Counted from the first letter of the stretch, positions 1-10,867 are shown. The stretch: 64,000 nt of DNA from Fragilariopsis cylindrus CCMP1102 (GCA_900095095.1 FMBT01000301.1:496001-560000), one strand, 5' to 3'. Made by a program: numbers and translations. Notes: generated by a model from the letters alone, not told the origin.

Positions 1-911
1 AGCTTCCAATAAAGAAATTCATCGCGTGAAACGATATGAATGAGTTCTTTTGTCCGTCCGTCAGACAAAAAATACCTTTCATGGACCTTTTCCCAAGAAC
101 GAGTTTTCAATTTTTCTACCAGGCAACGCATTGAATGATGTGAAAAAGAGCGAAAAAACATAGGTAGGACGATGGACGGACTAAGAACTATTCATTTTAA
201 GTCAATTCGCTAACAATAATAGAAGTATTGGAATATGTTCGGCATCAAAAAATAGTAATTGTGGCGTGAAGTCGAAATCGAATCTCTTCGATTGTGATAA
301 GGTGCCTTAAGTAAATAAAAAAACGTATCAGCGACTGAAGACCCCAAACTCTCTTTTCGTCGGAGAAGAAGAAAAAAAAGCAAATCCAGCCAGTTTTTGA
401 GGTATTCACGTAATATTATCGGAAGCAACAATAATACCAGGTATTATGCTCTAACAAAACTGAAACTTGTGCCGTACTGATTCGTGTGAAGTATGTATCG
501 AACACATGCATGCATTAAAGAAACAAAAAGCATGAGCAAAAAGCGTCTTCACTGACTGATTGATTCATTCCTTCTTATCTTCGATTCCTACACTCCGAAC
601 AAAAATAAACTAAATGCACATAATATTCACAAGAGACATCAAATACCCACGATCAAAGATTCAGAACATAACATACAGTCAGAAAAGGTACGCAACAATA
701 AAATCTAAAATAGAAATTACTTTGACAACAAGACTTTCAAAAACATTCGTCGTCTCACATATCTCTATCCTCTAATATCCTTTCTTTCACATACTGTACA
801 CAAAATCCTGTACAATATACAGCAGTTATATAACAAGAATCAATCGGTTTTAGAAGTATTCAAAACGAGACTCAGAATCAGAACTTAAATACAGCCTACA
901 GGAATTTGGCC
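1..911. other. 5' intergenic region
   Basis: No credible coding frame is seen here on either strand. The sequence is AT-rich with short A/T runs. The last 150 bases are presumably the promoter and 5' leader of the gene that starts at 912, but no firm TATA box can be assigned. Confidence 0.5.
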
Positions 912-3212
912 ATGACGCTTCCTCCATGTATTTCGTCTGCATTTACTTCATCTTTTTCAAGACACAACAGTCACAACAATAGTGGCGACGGTGGAAGCAG
1001 AAACAGAAACAGAAACTGCAATAATAATGGTATGACAATGTTCATCGGTAGCAACATCAACAATAATGAAGAAGACATGATGATGCAGATGGAAATGCAG
1101 ATGCTAATGATGCAGCAGCAGCAGCAGCAATCAAATCAAAATCAAAATCAATATCAGATTATGAATCAACAGCAGCAGCAGATGCAGCAGCAGTATCAGA
1201 CTTTGCTGCCTTCTTCATTATTTCCTATTCAACGAGCTCAAGCTCAAGATGATCAGGAAGTTCCAGCACGTCCTGCTACTCCATATGAAGAAGATTTTCT
1301 CAATACTATTATGCACTCTCGTCACTCTCATCACTCTCATCACTCTCATCATGAAGGTCAACAAGTTCCTCAAGCTGTTGTTCATCATGTGGAACAACAT
1401 CAAGAAAGTATCTATCAGAAACAACTCGAACACGAAGACAAGATGGTAGAAGAAGAAGAATCAAACGAAGAAGTAGAAGCACAAGATAACAAAAAGGAAG
1501 CAGCAGGTAGCAACAACGATGTTGATGATACTACTGAATCTGAATCTGAAATTGAATCTGAAGTTGACGTTGACGTTGACGTTGACGTTGACGTTGATGC
1601 GGCAAGATTGTTATTAGGATTATCTCAAATTGTTTCACAAGAAATCTCAACAAATGAAAACAAGAAGAAGAAGAAGCAGAAGATCAAGAAGCAGCAGAAT
1701 AATGTTGTTGTTCCTGATCCTGATACTATAACTACTATTCCAACAATGATCGTATCAGATCATATTCGATCATCATTATCATCATCATCAACTTTACCAC
1801 CTGTACCACCATCATCACGCGTATCAATGCCATCACCTACTACGCTTTCTTCGAGATTGCGACCATCATTTATGGGTAATAGATTACGAACAGTTTCATT
1901 TGCTTGTGATGATGTCATCAACGGCAACAGTAGTATCAAAAGCAGTAACAACAACAAGAATAACATGAAGAGCAAGGGCAACAACAAGATCAAGAATGAA
2001 TACGAATTGTCACCCTTATTGCTTCCTGTATCATCACCATCATCGTTTCCCTCTCCCTCCTCCTCCTCTACTCTTCATGGGATCAACTTGAATCCAAGCT
2101 ATAGTGATCGGTATGGTTCTCCAGATGTTGCTGAATCTACATCTGCATCTGCATCTGCATCTGCAACAATTGTTACACCAATCCCACAACGAGGACGTTC
2201 TACGATTAACTTCGTATCCAAGATCAATCACAATACTGCTGATGGTATCAATCATACCAATCATTATAATGTGAATGCGAATGCGAATGTGAATAATAAT
2301 CAGAATATTCAGATTCAAAATTATCATTTAGGTCAAGAGAAGAAGCAGCATTTACGTCCTCATCTTCCAAAAGAATATTCGCCTTTAGGTTCACCTCCTA
2401 TGCTAATGAATATTGGTGGGAAAGATGAAACGAACAACACCATCAACATCAACTCTTCTGCTGCTGCTGCTGCTGCTGTTCCAACCGGTAACATCATCAG
2501 CAGCAACATCAATAATCGTATTGATTCTATCACCCCAATGAAGAAACGAAAGATTAGCACCATGAACAACATCGATGAGAGTAGCAATAACCAAAGTAAT
2601 AATCGATCGTTAAAGAAGAAGAAATCTTCTTCTACTACGATCAAGAAAAAGCAGAAGCAACAGCAACTGAAGCAGAAACCGAAAACGATTAGACAGAATC
2701 ATAGGGGTAAAAAGTTTTCATGGAAGGCTTATCCAGGTACGTTATGCTCATTTCCTATAGTAAACTTCCATGATCATGTTACACAAGTGAGCCGAGTCGT
2801 TTCGAGTACCTTCTATACTAACATATCGTTTTCCTTCTTCCCCTTATTTGTTTCTGATACACACTACAAAACAACAGAATTAGAAGATTTTCTAATCAAG
2901 AATCGTGATGAATATTTATCATTTAGTGCAAAGAATTATACTATTGAACAACGAGATTATAATAATAGATTAACATCTCAATGTTTGGAATATTCTATCC
3001 AATGTGGATATTCTGATCTTTTTCAAGATAGTGTATTCGCTTCGGTTCGTGATCGGATCCGATCCTACTATAAATCATACGTCCAATCCTTCAAACGTCG
3101 TAGGGAACGACAACAGAAGCAAGAACAAAAGACTCATCAATATGAACAACAACAGCAACAACTTCCTACTATCAACACTACTATGGTCAACAATAACAAC
3201 AGTAGCTGGTAG
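912..3212 (+). CDS. Asn/Gln-rich protein with C-terminal FSWKAYPELEDFL-type conserved domain; one intron
   Basis: The start is the ATG at 912; the frame stays open a few codons upstream without another ATG. About 600 residues of low complexity come first (Asn, Gln, Ser, Glu, His runs and a VD dipeptide repeat), then a basic stretch with NLS-like KKRK and KKKK clusters. A compact conserved domain follows. A GT-AG intron at 2737-2877 interrupts it; splicing joins FSWKAYP to ELEDFLIKNRDEYL and continues through NYTIEQRDYNNRLT and RDRIRSYYKSYVQS, then a Gln-rich tail. Spliced length is about 719 aa. I associate this WKxYPELEEFLxxNRDEYL...IRxYYKSYVQS signature with a large diatom family of unknown function. 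Nuclear location is inferred from the basic clusters. The intron is 141 nt and keeps the frame open, so an unspliced product would carry 47 extra residues inside the domain. Confidence 0.8.
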   Translation: MTLPPCISSAFTSSFSRHNSHNNSGDGGSRNRNRNCNNNGMTMFIGSNINNNEEDMMMQMEMQMLMMQQQQQQSNQNQNQYQIMNQQQQQMQQQYQTLLPSSLFPIQRAQAQDDQEVPARPATPYEEDFLNTIMHSRHSHHSHHSHHEGQQVPQAVVHHVEQHQESIYQKQLEHEDKMVEEEESNEEVEAQDNKKEAAGSNNDVDDTTESESEIESEVDVDVDVDVDVDAARLLLGLSQIVSQEISTNENKKKKKQKIKKQQNNVVVPDPDTITTIPTMIVSDHIRSSLSSSSTLPPVPPSSRVSMPSPTTLSSRLRPSFMGNRLRTVSFACDDVINGNSSIKSSNNNKNNMKSKGNNKIKNEYELSPLLLPVSSPSSFPSPSSSSTLHGINLNPSYSDRYGSPDVAESTSASASASATIVTPIPQRGRSTINFVSKINHNTADGINHTNHYNVNANANVNNNQNIQIQNYHLGQEKKQHLRPHLPKEYSPLGSPPMLMNIGGKDETNNTININSSAAAAAAVPTGNIISSNINNRIDSITPMKKRKISTMNNIDESSNNQSNNRSLKKKKSSSTTIKKKQKQQQLKQKPKTIRQNHRGKKFSWKAYPGTLCSFPIVNFHDHVTQVSRVVSSTFYTNISFSFFPLFVSDTHYKTTELEDFLIKNRDEYLSFSAKNYTIEQRDYNNRLTSQCLEYSIQCGYSDLFQDSVFASVRDRIRSYYKSYVQSFKRRRERQQKQEQKTHQYEQQQQQLPTINTTMVNNNNSSW
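2737..2877 (+). other. intron of the FSWKAYP-domain gene, length divisible by three
   Basis: The donor gtacgt follows codon CCA plus one base, and the acceptor acaacag precedes aattagaag. Removal restores a continuous KAYP-ELEDFL motif, which supports the splice. The intron has no in-frame stop, so retention would not truncate the protein. Confidence 0.8.
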
Positions 3213-3732
3213 TAAACAAGTGAAATAGCTCCACACAAGAACATACAACGATCATCACGATCGTTACGTTGCGTTGCGTGACAGTTATCGTGTATTATCG
3301 ATCGCATCATGATAGCAATCAATATAATATGATACACACCAACACCAACACCAGCCCATACCATTTTTGCACTTACAATAAATTATAAAGCACTCATACA
3401 CTACACTACACTAAATTTACACCAGTTGTATTCAAAACACAATGCACATTATTACTTCCATCAAAACGGGATCCCACCAAAAAACCGGGGGGACGACATT
3501 TATATTTCCATATTAGTCCTAGTTCTATTATGACATATATACATACATTAACTAAACACATTAGTAAACTTTAGATCATTAATCACTTTTTTGTACATCT
3601 ATCACTAATTCAGATCATCCAGGATATTATTGCTCGTCAGTATTAGATTCTATTAAAATGGTCTTTCAATACATATCTTTCTATTAGTTCTGCTAAAAAT
3701 GAGTACGATACTCGGACTTTTATGAGCCCTTC
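3213..3732. other. convergent intergenic spacer
   Basis: This AT-rich spacer separates the ends of two convergent genes. It contains AATAAA-like signals near 3378, plausible for 3' processing of the upstream gene. No coding frame or repeat is seen. Confidence 0.4.
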
Positions 3733-5472
3733 TTACTCCATAAACGCTTTGACTCTACGAAGCAATTCTTGACTAGAGGCAATTCCACGAGCCATATCTG
3801 CTAGTGGATATTTCGTTGCTTCGATTGCATCTTTTCCTAAAATGACAGTGGGAATATTGCTATTCAAACTAAGGATTAGAATTTCAACTCTTTGCCCGGC
3901 CTTAATATGATATCTTGGATTTTCGAGAGTTTGTGCCGATACGGTTGCAGTTGTTACATTCAAACCATCAATCGGTTCGGTAATTGCCGCTAAACTATCT
4001 ATGTCCATGTACTGATCGAAAACCTGTTGTGAGATCATCGGTAGTGGGAAATCATGCTGCTCTGGCCATAGATAGTCACCGGGGTTGACATTCTCGTTGA
4101 AAGTGGTGTTAAAATAGGGTAATATGAGACCTGTTGGGCCGAATTCATAGTTATTAGTAATGGTCAATATGACTTTTAGAATTTTGGACATATCTCCATT
4201 CATTCTAGTCTGATATTGCCCGATATTCAAGGCGAGTGTCGCTTGATCAGTAACGTAACCATCAACGAACCTTCCATCTCCCTCACCACATTCATTTGGC
4301 CACTGTGTACATACAGACAAATCATCAAAGATCGGTTTCGTATAAATCTCATCCACAATCTTATCGAATGCAGCTTTTTCAGCAGTGCCTTCTACTGAAT
4401 TTCGTGCGACACTGAGCTTCTGAGAAAACAAACTCGGGTTCAATGGCGAATATACTCCCTCAATGGCGGAACTAGCGGAAGCAATCTGAGCAACATTTGG
4501 TTCCGAGCCGAAGGGGGTTGTCATTTTCCTGCCTTTTATTGTCAAGTCTTTGATGGGATCCATCAAAACATTAAGATCTGATTCGGGAAAAAGGCCAAAC
4601 TCATCGTATCGTTGAGGGTAATTAAAGTCGTTGGTGACATTATCTTCAATGGAAATTTGAAGCTCCAAAGTTCCTCCAATATCAGTACTATAGTAGAGTG
4701 AATTGTCCTTGGTGACTGAGTACTGTACACATAAGGGCACCGAATAAATTTCACCAACATTGGTGCTGTCTACTGGACCTAGAAATACCCCCTTATTAGT
4801 GGAACGGATACGACTATTGGGTGCCAGTGCCGTTTGCAAATATAGTTCTGTCTCCGAAAATGCATTGTTCCGATTATCCGAATTAACTTTTTTTGTTACT
4901 AGATCTGTATCACCATAGGCTTGACCTGCTTCTGCCATCATTTCCTTCACAAATTGAGCCCAATCGCCATCGTAAGCTACCACGACATTACATAAGAATT
5001 CCGATTCTTGGAGAGTAGGGTCATCAGTGCCGTTGAAAATCGCCTTGCATTCGGGTACCTCAGATATACGCCTCGAGAAGGTTTCATAGGAATTCATCCA
5101 AGTGAGGACAAACCCTCTCAGCTCATCTGGCGTATTCCCGGTGATTTTATAGAGAAATTCGGGACTATAAAATAACTGTGTAGAAAACCAACTCCCACCA
5201 GAAACTGTCGATAGACTAGTAAACATCGATGCAGATTCGGTGATGAGTCCAGCTTGAGCAAAGACGTTGCCGAATGCCATAAGTCCTACCATACCGCGCC
5301 ACCCCCCGCCGGATGAAGCCCATCGGTATACACCATCATCCTGAGATGATTCCAAATCACGATGATGGTCTTTTCCTGTCTCTCCTCCTAGGCGAGTATC
5401 CACAAAAGAATCATAATTGAGTATCATGGTCGCTGCAAGGAACAACGTAGTAATATTTACTGTATATTTCAT
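3733..5472 (-). CDS. secreted phospholipase B / cytosolic PLA2-like lipase
   Basis: The 579-aa protein starts with a hydrophobic signal-like segment (about residues 1-23). The catalytic core lies close to the N-terminus: SGGGWRGM at residues 54-61 resembles the oxyanion-hole loop of the PLB/cPLA2 family, and STVSGGSW at 88-95 resembles the nucleophile elbow, with Ser91 the likely nucleophile. A DGYVTDQATLALN segment near residue 405 sits where the family's catalytic Asp (DGG motif) is expected, but the second Gly is Tyr. By family knowledge such enzymes hydrolyse fatty-acyl esters of phospholipids or lysophospholipids; secretion to the endomembrane system or outside is inferred from the N-terminus. 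Several NxT/NxS sites would fit glycosylation. No intron is needed. Substrate is unknown. Confidence 0.78.
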   Translation of the reverse strand: MKYTVNITTLFLAATMILNYDSFVDTRLGGETGKDHHRDLESSQDDGVYRWASSGGGWRGMVGLMAFGNVFAQAGLITESASMFTSLSTVSGGSWFSTQLFYSPEFLYKITGNTPDELRGFVLTWMNSYETFSRRISEVPECKAIFNGTDDPTLQESEFLCNVVVAYDGDWAQFVKEMMAEAGQAYGDTDLVTKKVNSDNRNNAFSETELYLQTALAPNSRIRSTNKGVFLGPVDSTNVGEIYSVPLCVQYSVTKDNSLYYSTDIGGTLELQISIEDNVTNDFNYPQRYDEFGLFPESDLNVLMDPIKDLTIKGRKMTTPFGSEPNVAQIASASSAIEGVYSPLNPSLFSQKLSVARNSVEGTAEKAAFDKIVDEIYTKPIFDDLSVCTQWPNECGEGDGRFVDGYVTDQATLALNIGQYQTRMNGDMSKILKVILTITNNYEFGPTGLILPYFNTTFNENVNPGDYLWPEQHDFPLPMISQQVFDQYMDIDSLAAITEPIDGLNVTTATVSAQTLENPRYHIKAGQRVEILILSLNSNIPTVILGKDAIEATKYPLADMARGIASSQELLRRVKAFME

Positions 5473-5506
5473 TGTTGTTGCTATTTGTTATTTGTTACTT
5501 GTTGCT

Positions 5507-5541
<35 letters not shown>

Positions 5542-6385
5542 TTGCTTCGCTTTCTATGATAACATATCAACTGAAAGTGAATTCGTTCATCTTGCCGTCG
5601 ATGTACCTTTGATCGCTCAATAAGCGGAATGGAAAAACGAGGCCATGCCATCACCCATCACCCATATCACCGGAAGCCTGAACTCTGTGCAACGTGATGG
5701 AGGAGAGAAAATAAATGCATAACAAATTGGTCACCGTAGGCCTTGACCAGAATTCCAACGTGAGTGCAATGAAGGCGAGACAAAAAAAAAATGCAAAGAG
5801 GAGTGAATAGAATTCAGTCGTACAACATTTTGGCACGAATTCGACTAATCGGCTCACCTCACACATTTTCCGGGACTGATTTGGAAGAAAACAGGTTAAC
5901 TTATTTATTGGTCCTTTGGGGGGGAGCTGAATCTACTGTGGAGCTTATGGTGATTTACTTGTTTAAGATAGTTTTTAAAATATATTCGAAATTACTTCAA
6001 TTACTGCTATCGTAGAATTGTAAAAAAAATAACTACGGACCCTAACAATAATGCCATGGCGGAATTGCTGGCGCAAAAAAAAATCTTGATCGTGGAATGT
6101 GAGAGTCGTGTACGGGAGCAATAAAGCTAATCCCGGGCGGAGATAAAATTCTATCCCACACGCAAATCTTTTATCAAGAAGAGTGTAGTATTCTCAAAAC
6201 TCACATCGCGTAGTCTACGGATATACATCATTATCAATTTTTACAGCACTGCACTGCGGCACTACTTCTTTCGTCTATCATCCTGCTCACCATATTCCGT
6301 ATCTGATACATTTATTTATTTATCTCGTGTGAGAGATATTAACGGTAAATGCTTTTACATTCACGATTGTACCTACCAAGAGATC
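5473..6385. other. divergent promoter region with (TGTTGC)n tract
   Basis: The upstream regions of the lipase gene (minus) and the Lys-rich secreted-protein gene (plus) share this stretch. A pure hexanucleotide TGTTGC tract lies at about 5509-5540, just upstream of the lipase ATG, and creates spurious Leu-rich frames. No other gene is seen. Confidence 0.5.
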
Positions 6386-7099
6386 ATGATGATGAAAACT
6401 GTTTTTGCTTTGGTCCTTGTTGCCTTTATTAGTAGTACGAAGACGCTGGCAGCATCAAGTAACATTCGTGGAAGTGATACCGTCGTTCTCGACGAGATTG
6501 GAGAAGAATTTGGAAGTTCATACTCTACTCAGTTAGGAAAGATGATGATGATGACGACAGAAAGAAAACTACGACAGCAACGAAGAGGTCTGGATGTAGG
6601 AGGAATCTCGAGCGAATTAAAGAGGAAACGTGAAAAAGGAGGAGAGAAGGAGAAGAACAGAAGTAATAAACCGGTCAAGAAAGAAAACGAATCTATGAAG
6701 ACGACAGAAAGAAAACTACAGCAGCAACGAAGAGGTCTGGGTGTAGGAGGAATCTCGAGCGAATCAAAGAAGAAACGTGAGAAAGGAGGAGAGAAGGAGA
6801 AGGATACAAGAACTAAACTGGTCAAGAAAGAAAACGAATCTAAATCTACGAAACCTAGTGGTGGTCCACCATTGAAAGATGGAAAACCTAGTGGTGGTAC
6901 TTGGTTCAAAGAACCGAAGGCAGGCAAAAACGGAAAAATAATCACGGTACAGGAAGGTGTAACGAAGGACGGAAAACCCTATGGTGCTACTAAAGCTGTT
7001 AAACAAAAAAAACTGAAGGCAGGGGGAAAATTCGAGAAATTTTCAAAGGATGATGGAAGTTATGGTGCAAAGCCTGTCTCACCTTACGGTCCATGGTAG
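6386..7099 (+). CDS. secreted Lys/Gly-rich protein with internal duplication
   Basis: I prefer the first ATG of the ATGATGATG cluster at 6386 because a typical signal peptide follows (MMMKTVFALVLVAFISS..TLA); an upstream GTG-led extension lacks an ATG. The mature protein of about 215 aa is rich in Lys, Arg, Gly, Ser and Glu. A block of about 49 residues occurs twice (DNA 6556-6696 and 6702-6840), each with TTERKL, QQRRGL, VGGISSE, REKGGEKEK and VKKENES. The C-terminal part has Gly/Lys repeats (KPSGG, KDGKP, YGA) and ends in YGPW. No enzyme domain is visible. A cell-wall or silica-associated role is possible because known diatom silica proteins are secreted and Lys-rich, but that is inference from composition only. 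Confidence 0.65.
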   Translation: MMMKTVFALVLVAFISSTKTLAASSNIRGSDTVVLDEIGEEFGSSYSTQLGKMMMMTTERKLRQQRRGLDVGGISSELKRKREKGGEKEKNRSNKPVKKENESMKTTERKLQQQRRGLGVGGISSESKKKREKGGEKEKDTRTKLVKKENESKSTKPSGGPPLKDGKPSGGTWFKEPKAGKNGKIITVQEGVTKDGKPYGATKAVKQKKLKAGGKFEKFSKDDGSYGAKPVSPYGPW

Positions 7100-7492
7100 A
7101 GCATGAGGATCACTCCTGGAATAGACTGAAAAATATCAACATAAAAAACTCTCTCAATCACCGTGAATGAACTACAGTAGTCGTATGTTTCAGAGGAACA
7201 AATACAGATCGGCCGAATGATGATGTGTTACGTATTGCTGGCGATCGGATGCGTCTTCGTAAACAATAGTATATTGACGAGTTCTGATAGTATGTAAACA
7301 TCTGGAAGATTATTAATCCCTGTAAATGTAGTAATAATAGATATCATATTCGTTTCCTTACAAACATCAGTATTAGTATTGTGATTGTATGCAAACTTTT
7401 CTTTGTATGTGGATTTGATAGTAATGATGAACATTTCGATAGTAAACTAAACATACATACTCCCATATTATCGTCCTCCATCTTATTTGTCT
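7100..7492. other. intergenic spacer
   Basis: This AT-rich spacer lies between the Lys-rich secreted gene and the 3' end of the decayed PS-repeat gene. No coding frame or repeat is recognised. Confidence 0.35.
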
Positions 7493-9300
7493 ATAACCTC
7501 TGCCGAAAAGAATTGCAAATACCTCCATTGCCCCGATCAAGATGACACTGGCAGCAGCAGCAGAGCCGGCTGTGGGATTTGAGGAAGAATTTTCATTGAC
7601 GCCAGCAGTCCTAGAAATCAACGATGATGGTCTCAACATTGGTGGAGAGTAAGAGAGAATTGTGCTAGGAACATCTGATCCGACACTTGAATCCGACTTC
7701 GAGGGCGGCAAGGTGGGACTTTTGCTGGGTGCTACTGATCGAATTTCACTGACTATCAAAGAAGTGCTCCCAGAAGGTGATCCACTGACTGAGCTCCTCT
7801 CTATTGCCATGGGGATGATCTCAATGGTACCACAGATTGTATGAAGGTTGAATTTGGACTACTAGGAGCTGTCGATTAATAGTATGATTCCGATGGCGAC
7901 TCCGACGGACTGATACTTGGTTCATCTGTCTCCGTGCTAGACAACAAAATCGCTCCCGAACTAGGGGCAGCAGTAGGTTCGCCACTCGGATTTAGAAACG
8001 AGATATCGCTAGGAGACATGATACTTTGTTCCGAATTAAGGGCAGTGGCTGGTGAACGACTGGATCGTAAATGGGTTTCGAACAAGGAACAATAGTTGGG
8101 ATTTCACTTGGTGCGCCACTTGGATCCGAATTTTGAGAAGATGTAGGAGTAGTTTTACAATTACATACTTTTCCTTTTTAATCTGAAGAATTTAAAAAGA
8201 GATACTTACGTTTCCATTATACTTATTATCTTTCCATTTAGGATCAATTGTATGTGTAATATTCCAATCTTGGATATTTGCTGTTGCGTTGTAATCACGT
8301 GGAAATTTCCCTGCATCACGCAATAAGGATAAAGCAATTTCAGTACCTCCTACTAGGTCAGTAAATCCTCTCATCCAAGGCCTAGCAATTATAGACATTC
8401 CACCATTACTGGTTGTCATATTTGATCTTTCTAACCATCTATCATATATTCTATCTCCACCTTTCCTAGCATCTTCTCGAAAGCTATAGTAGTAGTTGTT
8501 GACCGTTCTGTTAGTTATTAGAGTTACAATGATGTTAGAGATTAACGTGAGCACAGTATGTGGTTCACATCCTGTGCTCTTATCGCTTGTATTGATGTTT
8601 CTTCTGTACAAGGCTATCTCCATGTATTATTGGGCGATGGCTGGATCCAATACTATTGGGCAGTCCGTGAGTCACAGTTGATAACTAGTCGAAGTAGTCG
8701 ACTAGCGTGCTAATAATTCAACACACCCTTGGATAGTCTTTGGACTGTTCAAAAGTATTTCGCTTCATCTCTCCTATTGGCAGATCACGCCGACATAGCA
8801 TTGGGTACACACAACGTTTCCGAACCAAAAACAACACTTGGAAGGGAACCAGAGATGATACTTAGCAAAGAACTAGGCGAGCGGTTAGGATTGATACCAG
8901 GAACGGAATTAGGAACACTGCTTGGCTCAAGACTAGGACCTGAACTAAGATGAAGACTAGGAGCAGCACTCGGCAAAAAGCTGTGCCATAAGCTTGGTCT
9001 CGTACTTAGCCCAGTACTTGGGATAGAAGCTGGTTCGCTGCTTAGATCAATGTTAGGAACGGAGCTAGGCGAAGCGGTTGGACCAAGACTTGGAATAGAA
9101 GTAGGAGAAAAACTCGGACCAGTGCTTTGGAAATTGTTTGAACTTCTAAAAGGTGTACCACTTGGTGTATGACTTGGGCTTACACTCATGAGTTGGCGAA
9201 GTATTTGGTGAAGGGCTTCTGGTCGGACTTTGACTTGGTACGGTACTCGGACAACAATTGTTGGATGGGCTACCACTGGGTCTGAGCTGAATTGAATTGA
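7493..9300 (-). pseudogene. decayed PS-repeat surface protein
   Basis: Read on the minus strand, pieces of one protein architecture appear in order but in different frames. First comes a Pro/Ser repeat (PSxxPSxxPS, about 9300-8785) that itself changes frame near 9190. Next is a well-preserved non-repetitive segment (about 8490-8210) with ARKGGDRIYDRWLERSNMTT and IIARPWMRGFTDLVGG and several NxT sites. A second PS repeat follows (about 8150-7876), then a third with a hydrophobic segment (SAAAASVILIGAMEVFAILF) and basic residues (about 7810-7490), like a type I membrane anchor. Stops separate the pieces. A GTAAGT donor follows the middle segment at 8209, so one interruption may be an intron, but frame changes within the repeats are not explained that way. 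PS repeats are common in diatom secreted proteins. The middle domain is not recognised. Confidence 0.55.
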
Positions 9301-9338
9301 ATTGAACTGAATTGAACTGAATTGAACTGAACAGAACT
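9287..9338. repeat. pentanucleotide microsatellite (GAATT/GAACT)n
   Basis: About ten GAATT and GAACT pentamers lie at the 5' edge of the decayed PS-repeat gene and form spurious FNSIQ-like codons on the minus strand. Confidence 0.85.
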
Positions 9339-9539
9339 GTATGATACCTACTATACTGTTCATTGTAAAATATTATGTTTGTTTTACACTGTATTCCATC
9401 ATTCAGACTTTCGCAAGGAGTGTCATAAAATGTATAAGTAGTGGAGAATTTCAGAGATAAATGAGTCTATGAATTATTGGATGAGATATATTATTACTAT
9501 ATTATATTAGATTATAGTAGTATTTACAACATTAGTTAT

Positions 9540-10676
9540 TTAGACCATGTCATCAACTGCTACTACTAGTTGTACTACTTGTTCTTGCTCTTGAACTTGA
9601 ACTAAATCAACATTACAAAGTGGACAACGTATATTATGATTCGTCCATGATGTAATACATTCATCATGAAATATATGATGACATGGATTTAATGATATTA
9701 ATTTATCACCCTTTTCATATTCACCTAAACAAATTGAACATTCTGGATGATGTATATCTAGTGTATCTGTATCTGTACTATCTGTTTGTTGTTGTTGTTG
9801 TTGTTGTTGATGTTCATGCTGATATGATGGCGTATCATCTTCATCATCAATATCATCATTAACAATCTTAATCTTTAGTTTGTCATCGTAGTCTTCATCG
9901 TCGTCGTCATCATCATCAATTGTGAATAAACTCTTGCTATTGCCAAAATTTTCTTTTTTAGCTAATGATGCACGTGAATTAAATATAAATGTATCCCACT
10001 GTTGTTTCACAATTTCATCCACACCACTCGTTCGTCGACGTCCAGATCTAGTAGTCGTACTACCATTCTCATTAGTAAAAGTAGTAACTAATTGATTTAA
10101 TGTATCTACATTTTGTTGTGCGTATTCAATATATCGTACAAACATAGAACTTAATCCTAATGATAGTAAAAATAAAGTCATATCATATGTTGAAAATACC
10201 TGTAACCATAACATCATTAATATATAGGAACCTGTCATAATAAATGTTGATGATTGTTGTATTGCTTCATCTCTTGCTACTTCTAATTCTTCTAATGACT
10301 GTGATGATGTATACATTACTTGATTTTGATTTTGATTTTGTTCTTCTTCTTCTAGTTCTTGTTCTAGTTCTGGTTGTTCTACTTCTAGTTCTGGTTGTTC
10401 TACTTCTAGTTCTACTTCTAGTTCTTCATCATTGTCATCGTCTACTGGAGTTGCTAGTGGTATTTCTATCGTCGTCGTCGTTGTTACTTCTTCATCCCCA
10501 TCTCCGTCATCTTGTTCATCATCATTATCATCATCAACAGTATTATTATTGTCGTTGTCAATAATGTTCGTTGGACGTTGTCTTTCTACTTGTTGAGCAG
10601 CATAATAAGGTTCTTCTTCAGTTTCAACTCGTTCGAAATATCTTCTTGCTCTACCAGTGATTGATGTCATCATCAT
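9540..10676 (-). CDS. membrane-associated RING-H2 E3 ubiquitin ligase
   Basis: The 378-aa protein has an acidic low-complexity N-terminus (poly-Asp and ELEVEQP repeats). Two adjacent hydrophobic segments follow at about residues 145-185 (ILMMLWLQVFSTYDMTLFLL and following residues). Another acidic/Gln-rich linker leads to a RING-H2 finger at 313-354. The eight ligands are in canonical order: CSIC, then CHHIFHDEC (C-x-H-x2-H-x2-C), then CPLC, with Trp before the last pair as in E2-binding RINGs. By family knowledge it would recruit a ubiquitin-charged E2 and mark membrane or ER-associated substrates. The start is the first of three consecutive ATGs. No intron is required. Confidence 0.85.
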   Translation of the reverse strand: MMMTSITGRARRYFERVETEEEPYYAAQQVERQRPTNIIDNDNNNTVDDDNDDEQDDGDGDEEVTTTTTIEIPLATPVDDDNDEELEVELEVEQPELEVEQPELEQELEEEEQNQNQNQVMYTSSQSLEELEVARDEAIQQSSTFIMTGSYILMMLWLQVFSTYDMTLFLLSLGLSSMFVRYIEYAQQNVDTLNQLVTTFTNENGSTTTRSGRRRTSGVDEIVKQQWDTFIFNSRASLAKKENFGNSKSLFTIDDDDDDDEDYDDKLKIKIVNDDIDDEDDTPSYQHEHQQQQQQQQTDSTDTDTLDIHHPECSICLGEYEKGDKLISLNPCHHIFHDECITSWTNHNIRCPLCNVDLVQVQEQEQVVQLVVAVDDMV

Positions 10677-10867
10677 ACTACTTCTTATTTGGTGTAGTTT
10701 GGTTTGGTTTGGTATAGTTTTTCTGTGGTTATTATTCTGTAGTTATTATATTCTTCCTCTCTCTGTAATTTTATTATGGCTTTTGAAACGTTGTGTACAG
10801 TATGTTGTATTGTATCATGTGTGTGATGTGTGATGTGTCAATGAAGAGAACTCTTGTTGCTCGTACA

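Noticed and set aside
906-3212. Heat-shock-factor DNA-binding domain in the first gene
   Set aside because: Diatoms have many HSFs and the FSWK start suggested one, but the LEDFLIKNRDEYL...RSYYKSYVQS continuation does not match an HSF domain.
5417-5623. Plus-strand poly-Leu frame
   Set aside because: It comes from the TGTTGC tract in the lipase promoter.
6529-7006. Minus-strand frames over the Lys-rich secreted gene
   Set aside because: Antisense mirrors of a repetitive gene; their repeats match the duplicated sense block.
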